Assembly: GCA_034434895.1 (NCBI GenBank)
Contig: DAOTYI010000042.1
Coordinates: forward strand, 1 to 27,205
Source of the DNA: DAOTXL01 sp034434895
GTDB taxonomy: Bacteria; Chloroflexota; Anaerolineae; JAAYZQ01
DNA: 27,205 bases
Reading direction: 5' to 3'
In this document: in pieces, positions 20,438-27,205 of the stretch
How positions within the stretch are numbered: position 1 is the stretch's first letter
Layout: every line of letters starts with the position of its first letter
Notes under the pieces: generated by a model
What the model was told of the DNA's origin: nothing
Database searches by the model: none
What the model saw: the letters and a program-made list of their open reading frames with translations, nothing else
Made by a program: the position numbers and the translations under genes

Positions 20438-22539
20438 AAAAGACCACCGTGCTTGACATGTTTTTCAATCCGCAGGCCGTGGCCGTCATCGGTGCTTCTC
20501 GCACGCCGGGCAAGTTGGGATATGCGCTGGTCCATAACATTGTCCAGCACGGCTACCAGGGGGCTGTCTATCCCATCAATCCGGCTGCTGACCAGATCCT
20601 GGGCCTGACCTGTTATCCTGACATCCTGGCGGTGCCCGGTCCGGTGGACCTGGCCGTGGTGGCAGTTCCCGCCCGGCATGTCCCTGCCGTCCTGGTCGAA
20701 TGTGGTGAAAAAGGGGTAAAGGGGGCCGTTATCATCTCGGCCGGGTTCCGGGAGACAGGCCATGTCGGGCGGCAGCGGGAGCGCGAGATCGTGGAGATTG
20801 GCCGGCGGTACGGGATGCGGTTGATCGGCCCCAACTGCCTGGGGGTGATTGACACCCTGTCCAGCCTGAACGCCTCGCTGGCCGTTGGCATGCCTCGCCG
20901 GGGCACAATCGCCTTCCTGTCGCAGTCGGGGGCGCTTTGCACCGCCGTGCTGGACATGGCTCTGGCTGAGGAGGTGGGCTTTTCCCATTTTGTCAGCCTG
21001 GGCAACAAGGCCGATGCCGACGAAATCGCCTTCATCGAGGCCTGGCGAGATGACCCGCATACCCGCGTGATTATGGCCTATCTGGAGGGGATTGAGGACG
21101 GCGCCGGGTTCATGCGGGTTGCCCAACAGGTCAGCCGCGACAAACCGATCCTGTGCATCAAGGCCGGGATCACTTCGGCCGGTTCGCGGGCTGTTTCGCT
21201 GCACACCGGGATGCTGGCCGGTTCAGAACTGGCCTACGAGGCAGCGTTCCGCCAGAGCGGTGTCATCCGCGCCCGTTCCATCCAGGATCTGTTCGATTAT
21301 GCCATTGCTTTTGCCCGCCAACCACCCTTGCGTGGCGACCGGATCGCAATCATTACCAACGCCGGTGGACCGGGCATCATGGCCACCGATGCCTGTGAAC
21401 AGGCCGGCTTCCAACTGGCTTCGTTCGCTCCCAGGACAGAGCAGGCTCTGCGTCAGGCCCTGCCCACAGCCTCCAGTGTGCTCAACCCGGTGGACCTGCT
21501 GGGCGATGCCCCCGCCGGGCGTTACCGGTCCGCGCTGGAGGCGGTGCTCCGGGATCCAAACGTGGCCGGCACGCTGGTCATCCTCACTCCCCAGGTCACA
21601 ACCCAGATCGAGGAGAGCGCGCGGGTGATCGGCGAACTGGCCCGGCAAAGCGACAGGCCGATCCTGAGCTGTTTCATGGGTCGGGAGAGGGTAGGGCCGG
21701 GCATCCGCCTGCTCAACCGTTACGAGGTGCCCAACTATCCTGTGCCCGAGCGGGCGGTGGCAGCACTGGCGGCTATGATGCACCACCGGCGCTGGCGTGA
21801 GCGCCCGCCCCTGGAACTGGAGACCTTTGACCTGGATGGCGACCGGTTGCGGCAGGCCCTGGCCGGCGCCCGGGCAGAAGGGCGGACAGTTCTGACCGAT
21901 GTCGAGACAGGCCACATCCTGGAAGCGTGCGGCATCCGCACCCCCCGCACCTTCCTGGCCGGTGATGCAGAGATGGCTGCATACCTGGCCAGGGAGATCG
22001 GCTTTCCGGTAGCGGTCAAAGTGGCCTCGCCGGAGATCCTGCACCGCACCGATGTGGGGGCTGTCTGCCTGAACCTGACCACCCCTGAGGAGGTGAGCCA
22101 GGCCTTTGCCCTGATCACCTATCGTGCTCAGCAATACATGGCCGAGGCTGAAATCTGGGGTTGCCTGGTGCAAGAGATGGTGCCGGCCGGCAAAGAATTG
22201 GTTATCGGCATGATCCGTGACCCGCGCTTTGGCCCTCTGCTCACCCTGAACTGGAGCGGAGCCTATCGTGAGCTCTGTTCCGTCCCGGCATTCCGACTGG
22301 CCCCTTTTGGCCGGCGTGAAGCCGGTGAGATGATCGCCGAGATGGGGATCTATCCTCTATTGCAGGGGGTGCGTGGCGAGCGCCCGGCAGACCTGGAGGC
22401 CGTAGTTGAGACGCTGCTGCGGCTATCTCAACTGGCCCTTGACTACCCAGAAATCGCCGAGTTTTCCCTGGATCCCCTGGTTGTCTTTGAGGAGGGCCAG
22501 GGGGTGGTGGGCATTGATATGCGGTTGGTGTTGAGTTAG
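20434..22539 (+). CDS. ADP-forming acyl-CoA (acetyl-CoA) synthetase, fused subunits
   Basis: A 701-residue NDP-forming acyl-CoA synthetase that converts acyl-CoA, ADP and phosphate into acid, CoA and ATP (or the reverse). The alpha and beta parts are fused: a CoA-binding Rossmann domain (about 8-135, VAVIGASRTPGKLGYALV), a succinyl-CoA-ligase-like domain (about 145-290, FLSQSGALCTAVLD), a second ligase domain (about 300-430) and a C-terminal ATP-grasp domain (about 470-700, including FPVAVKVASPEILHRTDVGA and VQEMVPAGKELVIGM). The phosphorylated histidine is His257 in SLHTGMLAGS, numbered from GTG 20434. An internal ATG (20458, MFFNPQAV) is a possible alternative start; neither has a clear Shine-Dalgarno sequence. 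The preferred acid is not evident. DRTGG protein and enolase follow. Confidence 0.92.
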   Translation: MKKTTVLDMFFNPQAVAVIGASRTPGKLGYALVHNIVQHGYQGAVYPINPAADQILGLTCYPDILAVPGPVDLAVVAVPARHVPAVLVECGEKGVKGAVIISAGFRETGHVGRQREREIVEIGRRYGMRLIGPNCLGVIDTLSSLNASLAVGMPRRGTIAFLSQSGALCTAVLDMALAEEVGFSHFVSLGNKADADEIAFIEAWRDDPHTRVIMAYLEGIEDGAGFMRVAQQVSRDKPILCIKAGITSAGSRAVSLHTGMLAGSELAYEAAFRQSGVIRARSIQDLFDYAIAFARQPPLRGDRIAIITNAGGPGIMATDACEQAGFQLASFAPRTEQALRQALPTASSVLNPVDLLGDAPAGRYRSALEAVLRDPNVAGTLVILTPQVTTQIEESARVIGELARQSDRPILSCFMGRERVGPGIRLLNRYEVPNYPVPERAVAALAAMMHHRRWRERPPLELETFDLDGDRLRQALAGARAEGRTVLTDVETGHILEACGIRTPRTFLAGDAEMAAYLAREIGFPVAVKVASPEILHRTDVGAVCLNLTTPEEVSQAFALITYRAQQYMAEAEIWGCLVQEMVPAGKELVIGMIRDPRFGPLLTLNWSGAYRELCSVPAFRLAPFGRREAGEMIAEMGIYPLLQGVRGERPADLEAVVETLLRLSQLALDYPEIAEFSLDPLVVFEEGQGVVGIDMRLVLS

Positions 22540-22577
22540 CAAGGAGCAAGGCGCAAGGGGCAAGGAGCAAGGGGGGG
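22539..22577 (+). repeat. Five GCAAGGN heptads starting on the acyl-CoA synthetase stop codon
   Basis: From the last G of the TAG stop, GCAAGGA, GCAAGGC, GCAAGGG, GCAAGGA and GCAAGGG run without a gap (22539-22573), followed by four more G. The run fills the whole intercistronic space and provides several AAGGAG-like sequences before the ATG of the next gene (22581). It is similar in period and composition to the repeat at 14364-14403. Confidence 0.7.
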
Positions 22578-22580
22578 AGA

Positions 22581-23675
22581 ATGACCACACTCTATATCAC
22601 GTCCACGGAGACCTTTTCGGGCAAGAGTGCCCTGTGTGTCGGCCTGGCGAAGCGGATGCAGCGCGATGGGCTGTCGGTTGGCTATATGAAGCCGGTGAGC
22701 ACGGGAGCGCGGCTGGCGGCGGGCCTGGTAGATGAAGATGCTGAATTCTTCAAACAGGCACTGGGCCTGCCTGATGCCCTGGAGGACATGGCCCCGGTGG
22801 GCATCGCCCCGCGCACTGTAGAGGCTATCTTGAGGGGGCAGGAAACGACCGACTATGTCGCCCGGCTCAAGGCCGCCTATGAACGGGTGGCCCACGGCCG
22901 CGATGTGATCCTGCTGGAAGGAGGAGCCAGCCTGCGGGAGGGTTACCTGATCGGCCTGCCTACCCCCCAGGTCGCCAGGATGTTCGAGGCTAGAGAGCTG
23001 GTTGTCGTCAAGTACGAGAATGACCTGCAGGTGCTGGACGATGCCCTCACCGCCCGGGTGCGGCTGGATCAATCGCTCATTGGGGTGGTGCTGAACGTCG
23101 TTCCCCGCCAGCGGATGCCCTTTGTCCAGGAACTGGTCAAACCGGCGTTGGAGCAGCGCGGCGTGGAGGTCCTGGCCGTTTTGCCCCAGGAGCGCCTGCT
23201 GCTGTCGGTCAGTGTGGGGGAGCTGGCCGAACTGCTGTCGGGCGAGATCCTGTGCGCGACCGACAAGGTGGATGAACTGGTGGAGCACCTGATGGTCGGG
23301 GCCATGAGTGTGGATTCAGCCCTGTCCTACTTTCGGCGCAAACCCAACAAGGCGGTGATCACCGGCGGCGACCGGCCTGACATCCAGCTGGCGGCATTGG
23401 AAACCAGCACCAAATGCCTGATCCTGACCGGCAACCTGCGCCCCAGCCCCATTATCCTCGGTCGGGCCGAGGAGGTCGGCGTGCCGATGATCCTGGTCCG
23501 GCACGATACCCTCAGCGCTGTGGAGGTGATCGGGCGCTTCTTCGGCAAGACCCGCTTTCACCTGCAAAAGAAGGTGGAACGGTTCGAGGAGATGCTGGAG
23601 GACCGGTTTGACTTTGAGCGGCTGTATGCGGCTTTAAATATCGAGCATAGGAGAGAAAATGATGACCGGAATTGA
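22581..23675 (+). CDS. BioD-like P-loop protein with DRTGG domain
   Basis: A 364-residue protein with two parts. The N-terminal half (about 1-205) is a dethiobiotin-synthetase-like NTPase (TSTETFSGKSALCVGLA as P-loop, VGYMKPVSTG, LLEGGASLREGYL). The C-terminal half (about 210-330) is a DRTGG domain, with AVITGGDRPDIQLAALET near its start and TKCLILTGNLRPSPIIL. The same pair forms the N-terminal regulatory part of long phosphotransacetylases such as E. coli Pta, but no acetyltransferase domain is present here. Standing next to an acetyl-CoA-linked synthetase, it may sense nucleotide or acyl-CoA state; this is an inference. The RBS comes from the heptad repeat. Its end overlaps the enolase start by 17 nt. 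Confidence 0.85.
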   Translation: MTTLYITSTETFSGKSALCVGLAKRMQRDGLSVGYMKPVSTGARLAAGLVDEDAEFFKQALGLPDALEDMAPVGIAPRTVEAILRGQETTDYVARLKAAYERVAHGRDVILLEGGASLREGYLIGLPTPQVARMFEARELVVVKYENDLQVLDDALTARVRLDQSLIGVVLNVVPRQRMPFVQELVKPALEQRGVEVLAVLPQERLLLSVSVGELAELLSGEILCATDKVDELVEHLMVGAMSVDSALSYFRRKPNKAVITGGDRPDIQLAALETSTKCLILTGNLRPSPIILGRAEEVGVPMILVRHDTLSAVEVIGRFFGKTRFHLQKKVERFEEMLEDRFDFERLYAALNIEHRRENDDRN

Positions 23676-24948
23676 AGAGATTATCGCCCGCGAGATCCTC
23701 GATTCAAGGGGAAACCCCACGATCGAGGTGGAGGTGCAACTGGAATGTGGAGCTATAGGCCGGGCAGCAGTGCCATCAGGCGCTTCCACCGGCACCCACG
23801 AGGCGCTGGAACTGCGCGACGAGGACCCATCCCGCTATGGAGGCAAGGGGGTGCTCAAGGCGGTGGACCATGTCAATGACCTGATTGCCGACGAGTTGTG
23901 GGGCTTTGATGCCCTGGATCAGGTGGCTCTGGACAGGACCCTGATCGAGCTGGATGGCACGCCCAACAAGGGCCGGCTGGGGGCCAATGCCATTCTGGGG
24001 GTCAGCCTGGCGGTGGCCAAAGCCGCAGCCGAAGCGCTGGGCCTGCCGCTCTACCGCTACATCGGCGGGGTGTCGGCGCGGACGCTGCCGGTGCCGATGA
24101 TGAACATCCTCAACGGCGGCAAACATGCCGTGGACGGCCCCGATCTGCAAGAGTTTATGGTCATGCCGGTGGGGGCTCCTTCCTTTGCCGAAGCGTTGCG
24201 CTGGGGAGCCGAAACCTACCATGCCTTGAAGAAGGTGCTCAAGAAAAAGGGCTACAGCACCGGCATCGGCGACGAAGGGGGCTTTGCCCCTTCCCTCAAG
24301 TCGAATGAGGAGGCGGTCGAGCTGATTATCGAGGCGATCCAGCAGGCCGGCTATGAGCCGGGCAGGGATATCTTTGTGGCCCTGGACCCGGCTGCCAGCG
24401 AGGTGTATGAGAACGGCCACTATGTGCTGAAGAAAGAGGGGCGCCTGCTCAGCGGCGAAGAGATGGTGGACTTTTATGAAGTTCTGGTGAGCAAATACCC
24501 TATCATCTCGATCGAAGATGGGCTGGCCGAAGATGACTGGGACACCTGGGTGCTGATGCAGCAACGCCTGGGCGGCCGCATCCAGATCATGGGCGATGAC
24601 CTGCTGGTGACCAACGTCGAACGCCTGAAGCGGGGCATCGAGCTGAAAGTGGCCAATAGCATCCTTATCAAGCTGAATCAGATAGGGACGTTGACCGAGA
24701 CGCTGGACGCCATTGAGATGGCCAAACGGGCAGGCTGGACGGCGGTGGTGTCGCATCGCTCTGGCGAGACGGAGGACACGACCATCGCCGATCTGGTGGT
24801 GGCGGTCAACGCCGGGCAGATCAAGACCGGCGCGCCCTGCCGCAGCGACCGGGTGGCCAAGTTCAACCAACTGCTGCGCATCGAAGAGGAGCTGGGCGAG
24901 GCGGCGATCTATGCCGGCCTGGGGGCCTTCTACAACCTCAGGCGCTGA
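23659..24948 (+). CDS. eno: Enolase
   Basis: A 429-residue phosphopyruvate hydratase of glycolysis (2-phosphoglycerate to phosphoenolpyruvate). AREILDSRGNPTIEVEV is the N-terminal signature, then the mobile loop SGASTGTHEALELRD, IGDEGGFAPSL, the metal-binding acidic sites in SIEDGLAEDDW and GDDLLVTN, LIKLNQIGT (catalytic Lys) and SHRSGETEDT. All catalytic residues are present. Two ATGs adjoin (23659 and 23662); AGGAG lies about 6 or 9 nt before them, so 23662 is equally likely. The start overlaps the DRTGG gene by 17 nt and the stop lies 3 nt before the Clp1-like gene, so these are probably one operon. Confidence 0.98.
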   Translation: MMTGIEEIIAREILDSRGNPTIEVEVQLECGAIGRAAVPSGASTGTHEALELRDEDPSRYGGKGVLKAVDHVNDLIADELWGFDALDQVALDRTLIELDGTPNKGRLGANAILGVSLAVAKAAAEALGLPLYRYIGGVSARTLPVPMMNILNGGKHAVDGPDLQEFMVMPVGAPSFAEALRWGAETYHALKKVLKKKGYSTGIGDEGGFAPSLKSNEEAVELIIEAIQQAGYEPGRDIFVALDPAASEVYENGHYVLKKEGRLLSGEEMVDFYEVLVSKYPIISIEDGLAEDDWDTWVLMQQRLGGRIQIMGDDLLVTNVERLKRGIELKVANSILIKLNQIGTLTETLDAIEMAKRAGWTAVVSHRSGETEDTTIADLVVAVNAGQIKTGAPCRSDRVAKFNQLLRIEEELGEAAIYAGLGAFYNLRR

Positions 24949-24951
24949 CAG

Positions 24952-25818
24952 GTGACCGAAGTCATTATTCCACCTCAATGGACAACTCTGGACCTGGTGG
25001 ATCAACGCGGCCTGGTGATGATCATCGGCGCGTCAGACACCGGCAAGTCCACGCTGGCCCGCTACCTGTTCCAGCTATGGTGCCGACAGGGCCGCCGCGC
25101 CGCCTATCTGGACGGCGATGTGGGCCAGAGCACGTTGGGGCTGCCGACGACGATGACGGTGGCGTTGACCTCTGCGCCGGGCGAGGACCGGTTCCCGCCA
25201 CAAGGCCACCGGGCATGCTACTTTGTAGGGGCCACCACGCCCCGAGGCCACATGCTCCCCACGGTGATCGGCGCCCATCGCCTGCTGCAAAAGGCGTTGA
25301 CCTGGGGCGCGGAGGTGATCGTCATGGACACGACCGGCCTGGTGGACCCGACAGAAGGGGGCAAGGCGCTCAAGCAGTGGAAGATCGAACTGCTGGCGCC
25401 ATCGGTTGTGATCGGCCTGCAACGACGGCGGGAGCTGGAGCCGATCCTGTGGCCGTTACGCCGCGATGGGCGGGTGCGCTGCCTGGAGCTTTCCGTCTCA
25501 CCGCACGCTGTGGAACGGCCCCGCGAACTGCGCATCGCCCGGCGGAGGGAACGGCTGGCCGCCTACCTGGAGGCGGGCCGGCCCCACCTGCTGGAGTTCA
25601 AGCGCATGGCCGTCTACGATCTGGAGCGGCTGGCGGTGGGGACCCTGCTGGCCTTCCAGGATGCCGAGGGTCTGGCCTTGGGCCTGGGTGTGGTGGAGGA
25701 AACCGACCGGCTGGGAAGCACGGCCATCGTCCGCACGCCGCTGCCAGACCTGGAAGGGGTATGCAGTGTGCGTCTGGGGGCGGCCCGCTGGGACCTGGCC
25801 AATCAACGGGAATTTTAG
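24952..25818 (+). CDS. Clp1/Grc3-like polynucleotide 5'-kinase
   Basis: A 288-residue P-loop protein resembling the Clp1/Grc3/NOL9 polynucleotide 5'-hydroxyl kinase family. Walker A GASDTGKST is at residues 26-34. AYLDGDVGQSTLGLPTTMTV (from about 51) matches the family motif LDLDPGQ followed by a P-rich stretch, and VIVMDTTGLVD (about 124) is the Walker B-like segment. The C-terminal third resembles a small beta domain (ALGLGVVEETDRLG). Such enzymes phosphorylate RNA or DNA 5'-OH ends and are best known from eukaryotes and archaea. The start is GTG, 3 nt after the enolase stop, so it is translationally coupled. The substrate here is unknown, and a nucleotide-binding protein with another role is possible. 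Confidence 0.75.
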   Translation: MTEVIIPPQWTTLDLVDQRGLVMIIGASDTGKSTLARYLFQLWCRQGRRAAYLDGDVGQSTLGLPTTMTVALTSAPGEDRFPPQGHRACYFVGATTPRGHMLPTVIGAHRLLQKALTWGAEVIVMDTTGLVDPTEGGKALKQWKIELLAPSVVIGLQRRRELEPILWPLRRDGRVRCLELSVSPHAVERPRELRIARRRERLAAYLEAGRPHLLEFKRMAVYDLERLAVGTLLAFQDAEGLALGLGVVEETDRLGSTAIVRTPLPDLEGVCSVRLGAARWDLANQREF

Positions 25819-25842
25819 GGAATCGGGGTTGGACACACAACG

Positions 25843-27099
25843 ATGAAACCGAAACTGCGTCCGGTTGAAGCCTATCCCATTCAGCACCAGGGCCAGCCGA
25901 TGTTGCTGCTGCGCGATCCACTGCGGCTGAGCGACACCCAGATCGCCCTTCCCCGGCCTCTGGCTCCGCTGCTGGGGTTGATGGATGGCAGCCGCGATGA
26001 GGCAGCCCTGGAGGCAGCACTCCTGCTCCGCGCCGGGGTGCGGCTGGCCCCCGGCCTGCTGTCCAGGCTGCTGGCCGACCTGGATGCGGCCTGCCTGCTG
26101 GACAACGAGCGTTTCGTGGAGGCCAGGGCCAGGGCGCTGAGGGCCTACCGGGAAGCCCCTTTCCGCCCGCTGACCACCCTGGACGGCTCCGGGACGGCAG
26201 CCGATCCCGACCAGGCAGCAGCCCGGTTGCAAGGCTACATGGCGGCCCTGCCGCCTGCCGCGCCTCGGGCGGACGACAGGCCGATCCGGGGTGTGATCAG
26301 CCCCCACATCGATTACCAGCGCGGCGGGCCGGTCTATGCCGAAGTATGGCGGGCGGCGGCCCAGGCAGCCCGTGCAGCAGAACTTGTCATCCTGTTCGGC
26401 ACCGATCACCAGGGCAGCGAGGGGACGGTGACCCTGACCCGCCAGTCGTATGCCACCCCGTGGGGGGTGTTGCCCACCGACGGCCAGGTGGTGGAGGAGC
26501 TGGTCAGGGCATTGGGGGAGGAGGCAGCCTTTGCGGAGGAGCTCCACCACCGCACCGAGCACTCGGTCGAACTGGCAGCGGTGTGGCTCCACTTTGTCCG
26601 TGACGGCCGGCCGGTGCCGGTCGTGCCGATCCTGTGCGGCGGCTTTGGCGGTTTTGTGGCCGGCCAGGGTGACCCGGCGACCCACCCCCCCTTTGCTGCC
26701 GCGCTGGAGGTGCTCCGCCGGGCGATGGCTTCGCGGCAGACGTTGGTGGTCGCCGCTGCTGACCTGGCCCATGTAGGCCCGGCCTTTGGCGACCCCCACG
26801 GCCTGGACTTTATCGGCCGGGCACAACTGCGCCGTGCCGACGAACGGCTGCTGCAAACCATCTATGCCGGGGATGCAGCGGCCTTTTTCGAGCACCTGAA
26901 GGCGGAAGGGGACCGGCGGCATGTGTGTGGCCTGCCCCCCATCTATCTGACCCTGCGGCTGTTGGGCCAGGTCAGCGGCGAACCGGCCGGCTATGCCCTG
27001 TGCCCTGCCGACCCACAGGGGCTATCGTGGGTGACGGTGGCCGGAGTGGTTTTGTACCAGGTCGGCGCCACAGGCCCCGCAGCCAACGGCAAGGGGTAG
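25843..27099 (+). CDS. MEMO-family protein (AmmeMemoRadiSam system protein B-like)
   Basis: A 418-residue protein. The MEMO domain (about 148-400) has the expected sites: SPHIDYQRGGPVYAEV, LFGTDHQG, HRTEHSVELAAVWL, PILCGGF and AADLAHVGPAFG, whose His and Cys residues mark the extradiol-dioxygenase-like pocket. The first about 130 residues are an extra region with a PqqD-like winged-helix look (LAPLLGLMDGSRDEAALEAA, then LLADLDAACLL). MEMO often occurs with AMMECR1 and a radical SAM protein; neither is inside the window, but the window ends right after this gene. It begins 24 nt after the Clp1-like gene, with only a weak RBS. Its last codon and TAG stop are shared with the tandem repeat. Confidence 0.87.
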   Translation: MKPKLRPVEAYPIQHQGQPMLLLRDPLRLSDTQIALPRPLAPLLGLMDGSRDEAALEAALLLRAGVRLAPGLLSRLLADLDAACLLDNERFVEARARALRAYREAPFRPLTTLDGSGTAADPDQAAARLQGYMAALPPAAPRADDRPIRGVISPHIDYQRGGPVYAEVWRAAAQAARAAELVILFGTDHQGSEGTVTLTRQSYATPWGVLPTDGQVVEELVRALGEEAAFAEELHHRTEHSVELAAVWLHFVRDGRPVPVVPILCGGFGGFVAGQGDPATHPPFAAALEVLRRAMASRQTLVVAAADLAHVGPAFGDPHGLDFIGRAQLRRADERLLQTIYAGDAAAFFEHLKAEGDRRHVCGLPPIYLTLRLLGQVSGEPAGYALCPADPQGLSWVTVAGVVLYQVGATGPAANGKG

Positions 27100-27205
27100 C
27101 CGACGGCTTGGAGCATTGGGTAGCCGACGGCTTGGAGCATTGGGTAGCCGACGGCTTGGAGCATTGGGTAGCCGACGGCTTGGAGCATTGGGTAGCCGAC
27201 GGCTT
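27094..27205 (+). repeat. 24-bp tandem repeat, four full copies and one cut by the window end
   Basis: Units start at 27094, 27118, 27142, 27166 and 27190 (the last has 16 nt). Each begins GGGTAGCCGACGGCTTGG and ends AGCATT, and all visible copies are identical. Each contains a small dyad AGCCG-A-CGGCT. The first unit overlaps the last Gly codon and the TAG stop of the MEMO gene. GGGTAGCCGA is shared with the palindrome at 288-320. Because 24 is a multiple of three, one minus-strand frame stays open through the array; I do not regard it as a gene. Copies are contiguous with no spacers. Confidence 0.9.

Noticed and set aside
25498..26922. Minus-strand 474-codon open frame opposite the Clp1-like and MEMO genes
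   Set aside because: Gln/His/Gly-rich antisense translation that crosses two supported plus-strand genes.
26991..27188. Minus-strand frame coding for repeated MLQAVGYP
   Set aside because: It is only the 24-bp tandem repeat read in its open frame; no RBS or promoter is seen, and the rest lies antisense to the MEMO gene.
27094..27205. CRISPR array
   Set aside because: The 24-bp units are directly contiguous and identical; there are no spacers and no cas genes.

Overview
The window reads as a GC-rich chromosomal segment from a bacterium of the phylum Chloroflexota, probably near Anaerolineae/Caldilineae. This lineage call is an inference. It rests on three things: the partial first protein ends in a YLPLV-type tail that I recall from secreted Chloroflexota proteins; the gene content is typical (TGS-containing nucleoside kinase, MEMO-family protein with a long N-terminal extension, ADP-forming acyl-CoA synthetase); and small palindromic or tandem repeats sit between genes. 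No phage, transposase, CRISPR array, tRNA or rRNA was found. Most of the window is housekeeping or regulatory genes, densely packed with 4-19 nt overlaps.

Layout. 1-74: 3' end of a secreted protein. 75-748: a repeat-rich gap with several hairpins and a decayed coding fragment. 749-4804 (+): a very large soluble PAS-PAS-GAF(x4)-histidine kinase-receiver protein. 4853-7242 (-): type II NADH dehydrogenase, RsmD-like rRNA methyltransferase and a YdjM-like membrane hydrolase, read from a promoter that diverges from that of the bifunctional (p)ppGpp synthetase/hydrolase (7402-9570, +). 9608-12457 (-): rpsF-ssb-rpsR followed by a membrane-anchored PpiC foldase. The rpsF leader contains a fold resembling the S6:S18 autoregulatory element, and the SSB has two OB domains. 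12618-16701 (-): arsA/get3-like ATPase, mnmA, a small membrane protein and a TGS-uridine-kinase-like protein. 16865-20257 (-): an Rrf2 (IscR/CymR-like) regulator, cysE, cysK and an IscS-type cysteine desulfurase. 20399-27099 (+): a short leader ORF, ADP-forming acyl-CoA synthetase, a BioD/DRTGG protein, enolase, a Clp1/Grc3-like polynucleotide kinase and a MEMO-family protein. 27094-27205: a 24-bp tandem repeat cut by the window edge.

How the genes fit together. The Rrf2-cysE-cysK-iscS block is a complete serine-to-cysteine-to-persulfide route under a probable Fe-S- or cysteine-sensing repressor; MnmA, just downstream, consumes persulfide sulfur for tRNA thiolation. The acyl-CoA synthetase, DRTGG protein and enolase suggest a small carbon/energy cluster, while the Clp1-like kinase beside enolase may point to RNA metabolism.

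The most unusual signal lies at gene borders. Several unrelated short repeat families (palindromes with a GGGCAACTG core, GGGTAGCCGA elements, GCAAGGA/GGCAGGA heptads, CAATACCC-like repeats) begin inside or directly on stop codons, supply Shine-Dalgarno sequences, or encode the first residues of proteins. Three promoters place the -10 box about 6-7 nt before a start codon, which predicts leaderless mRNAs.
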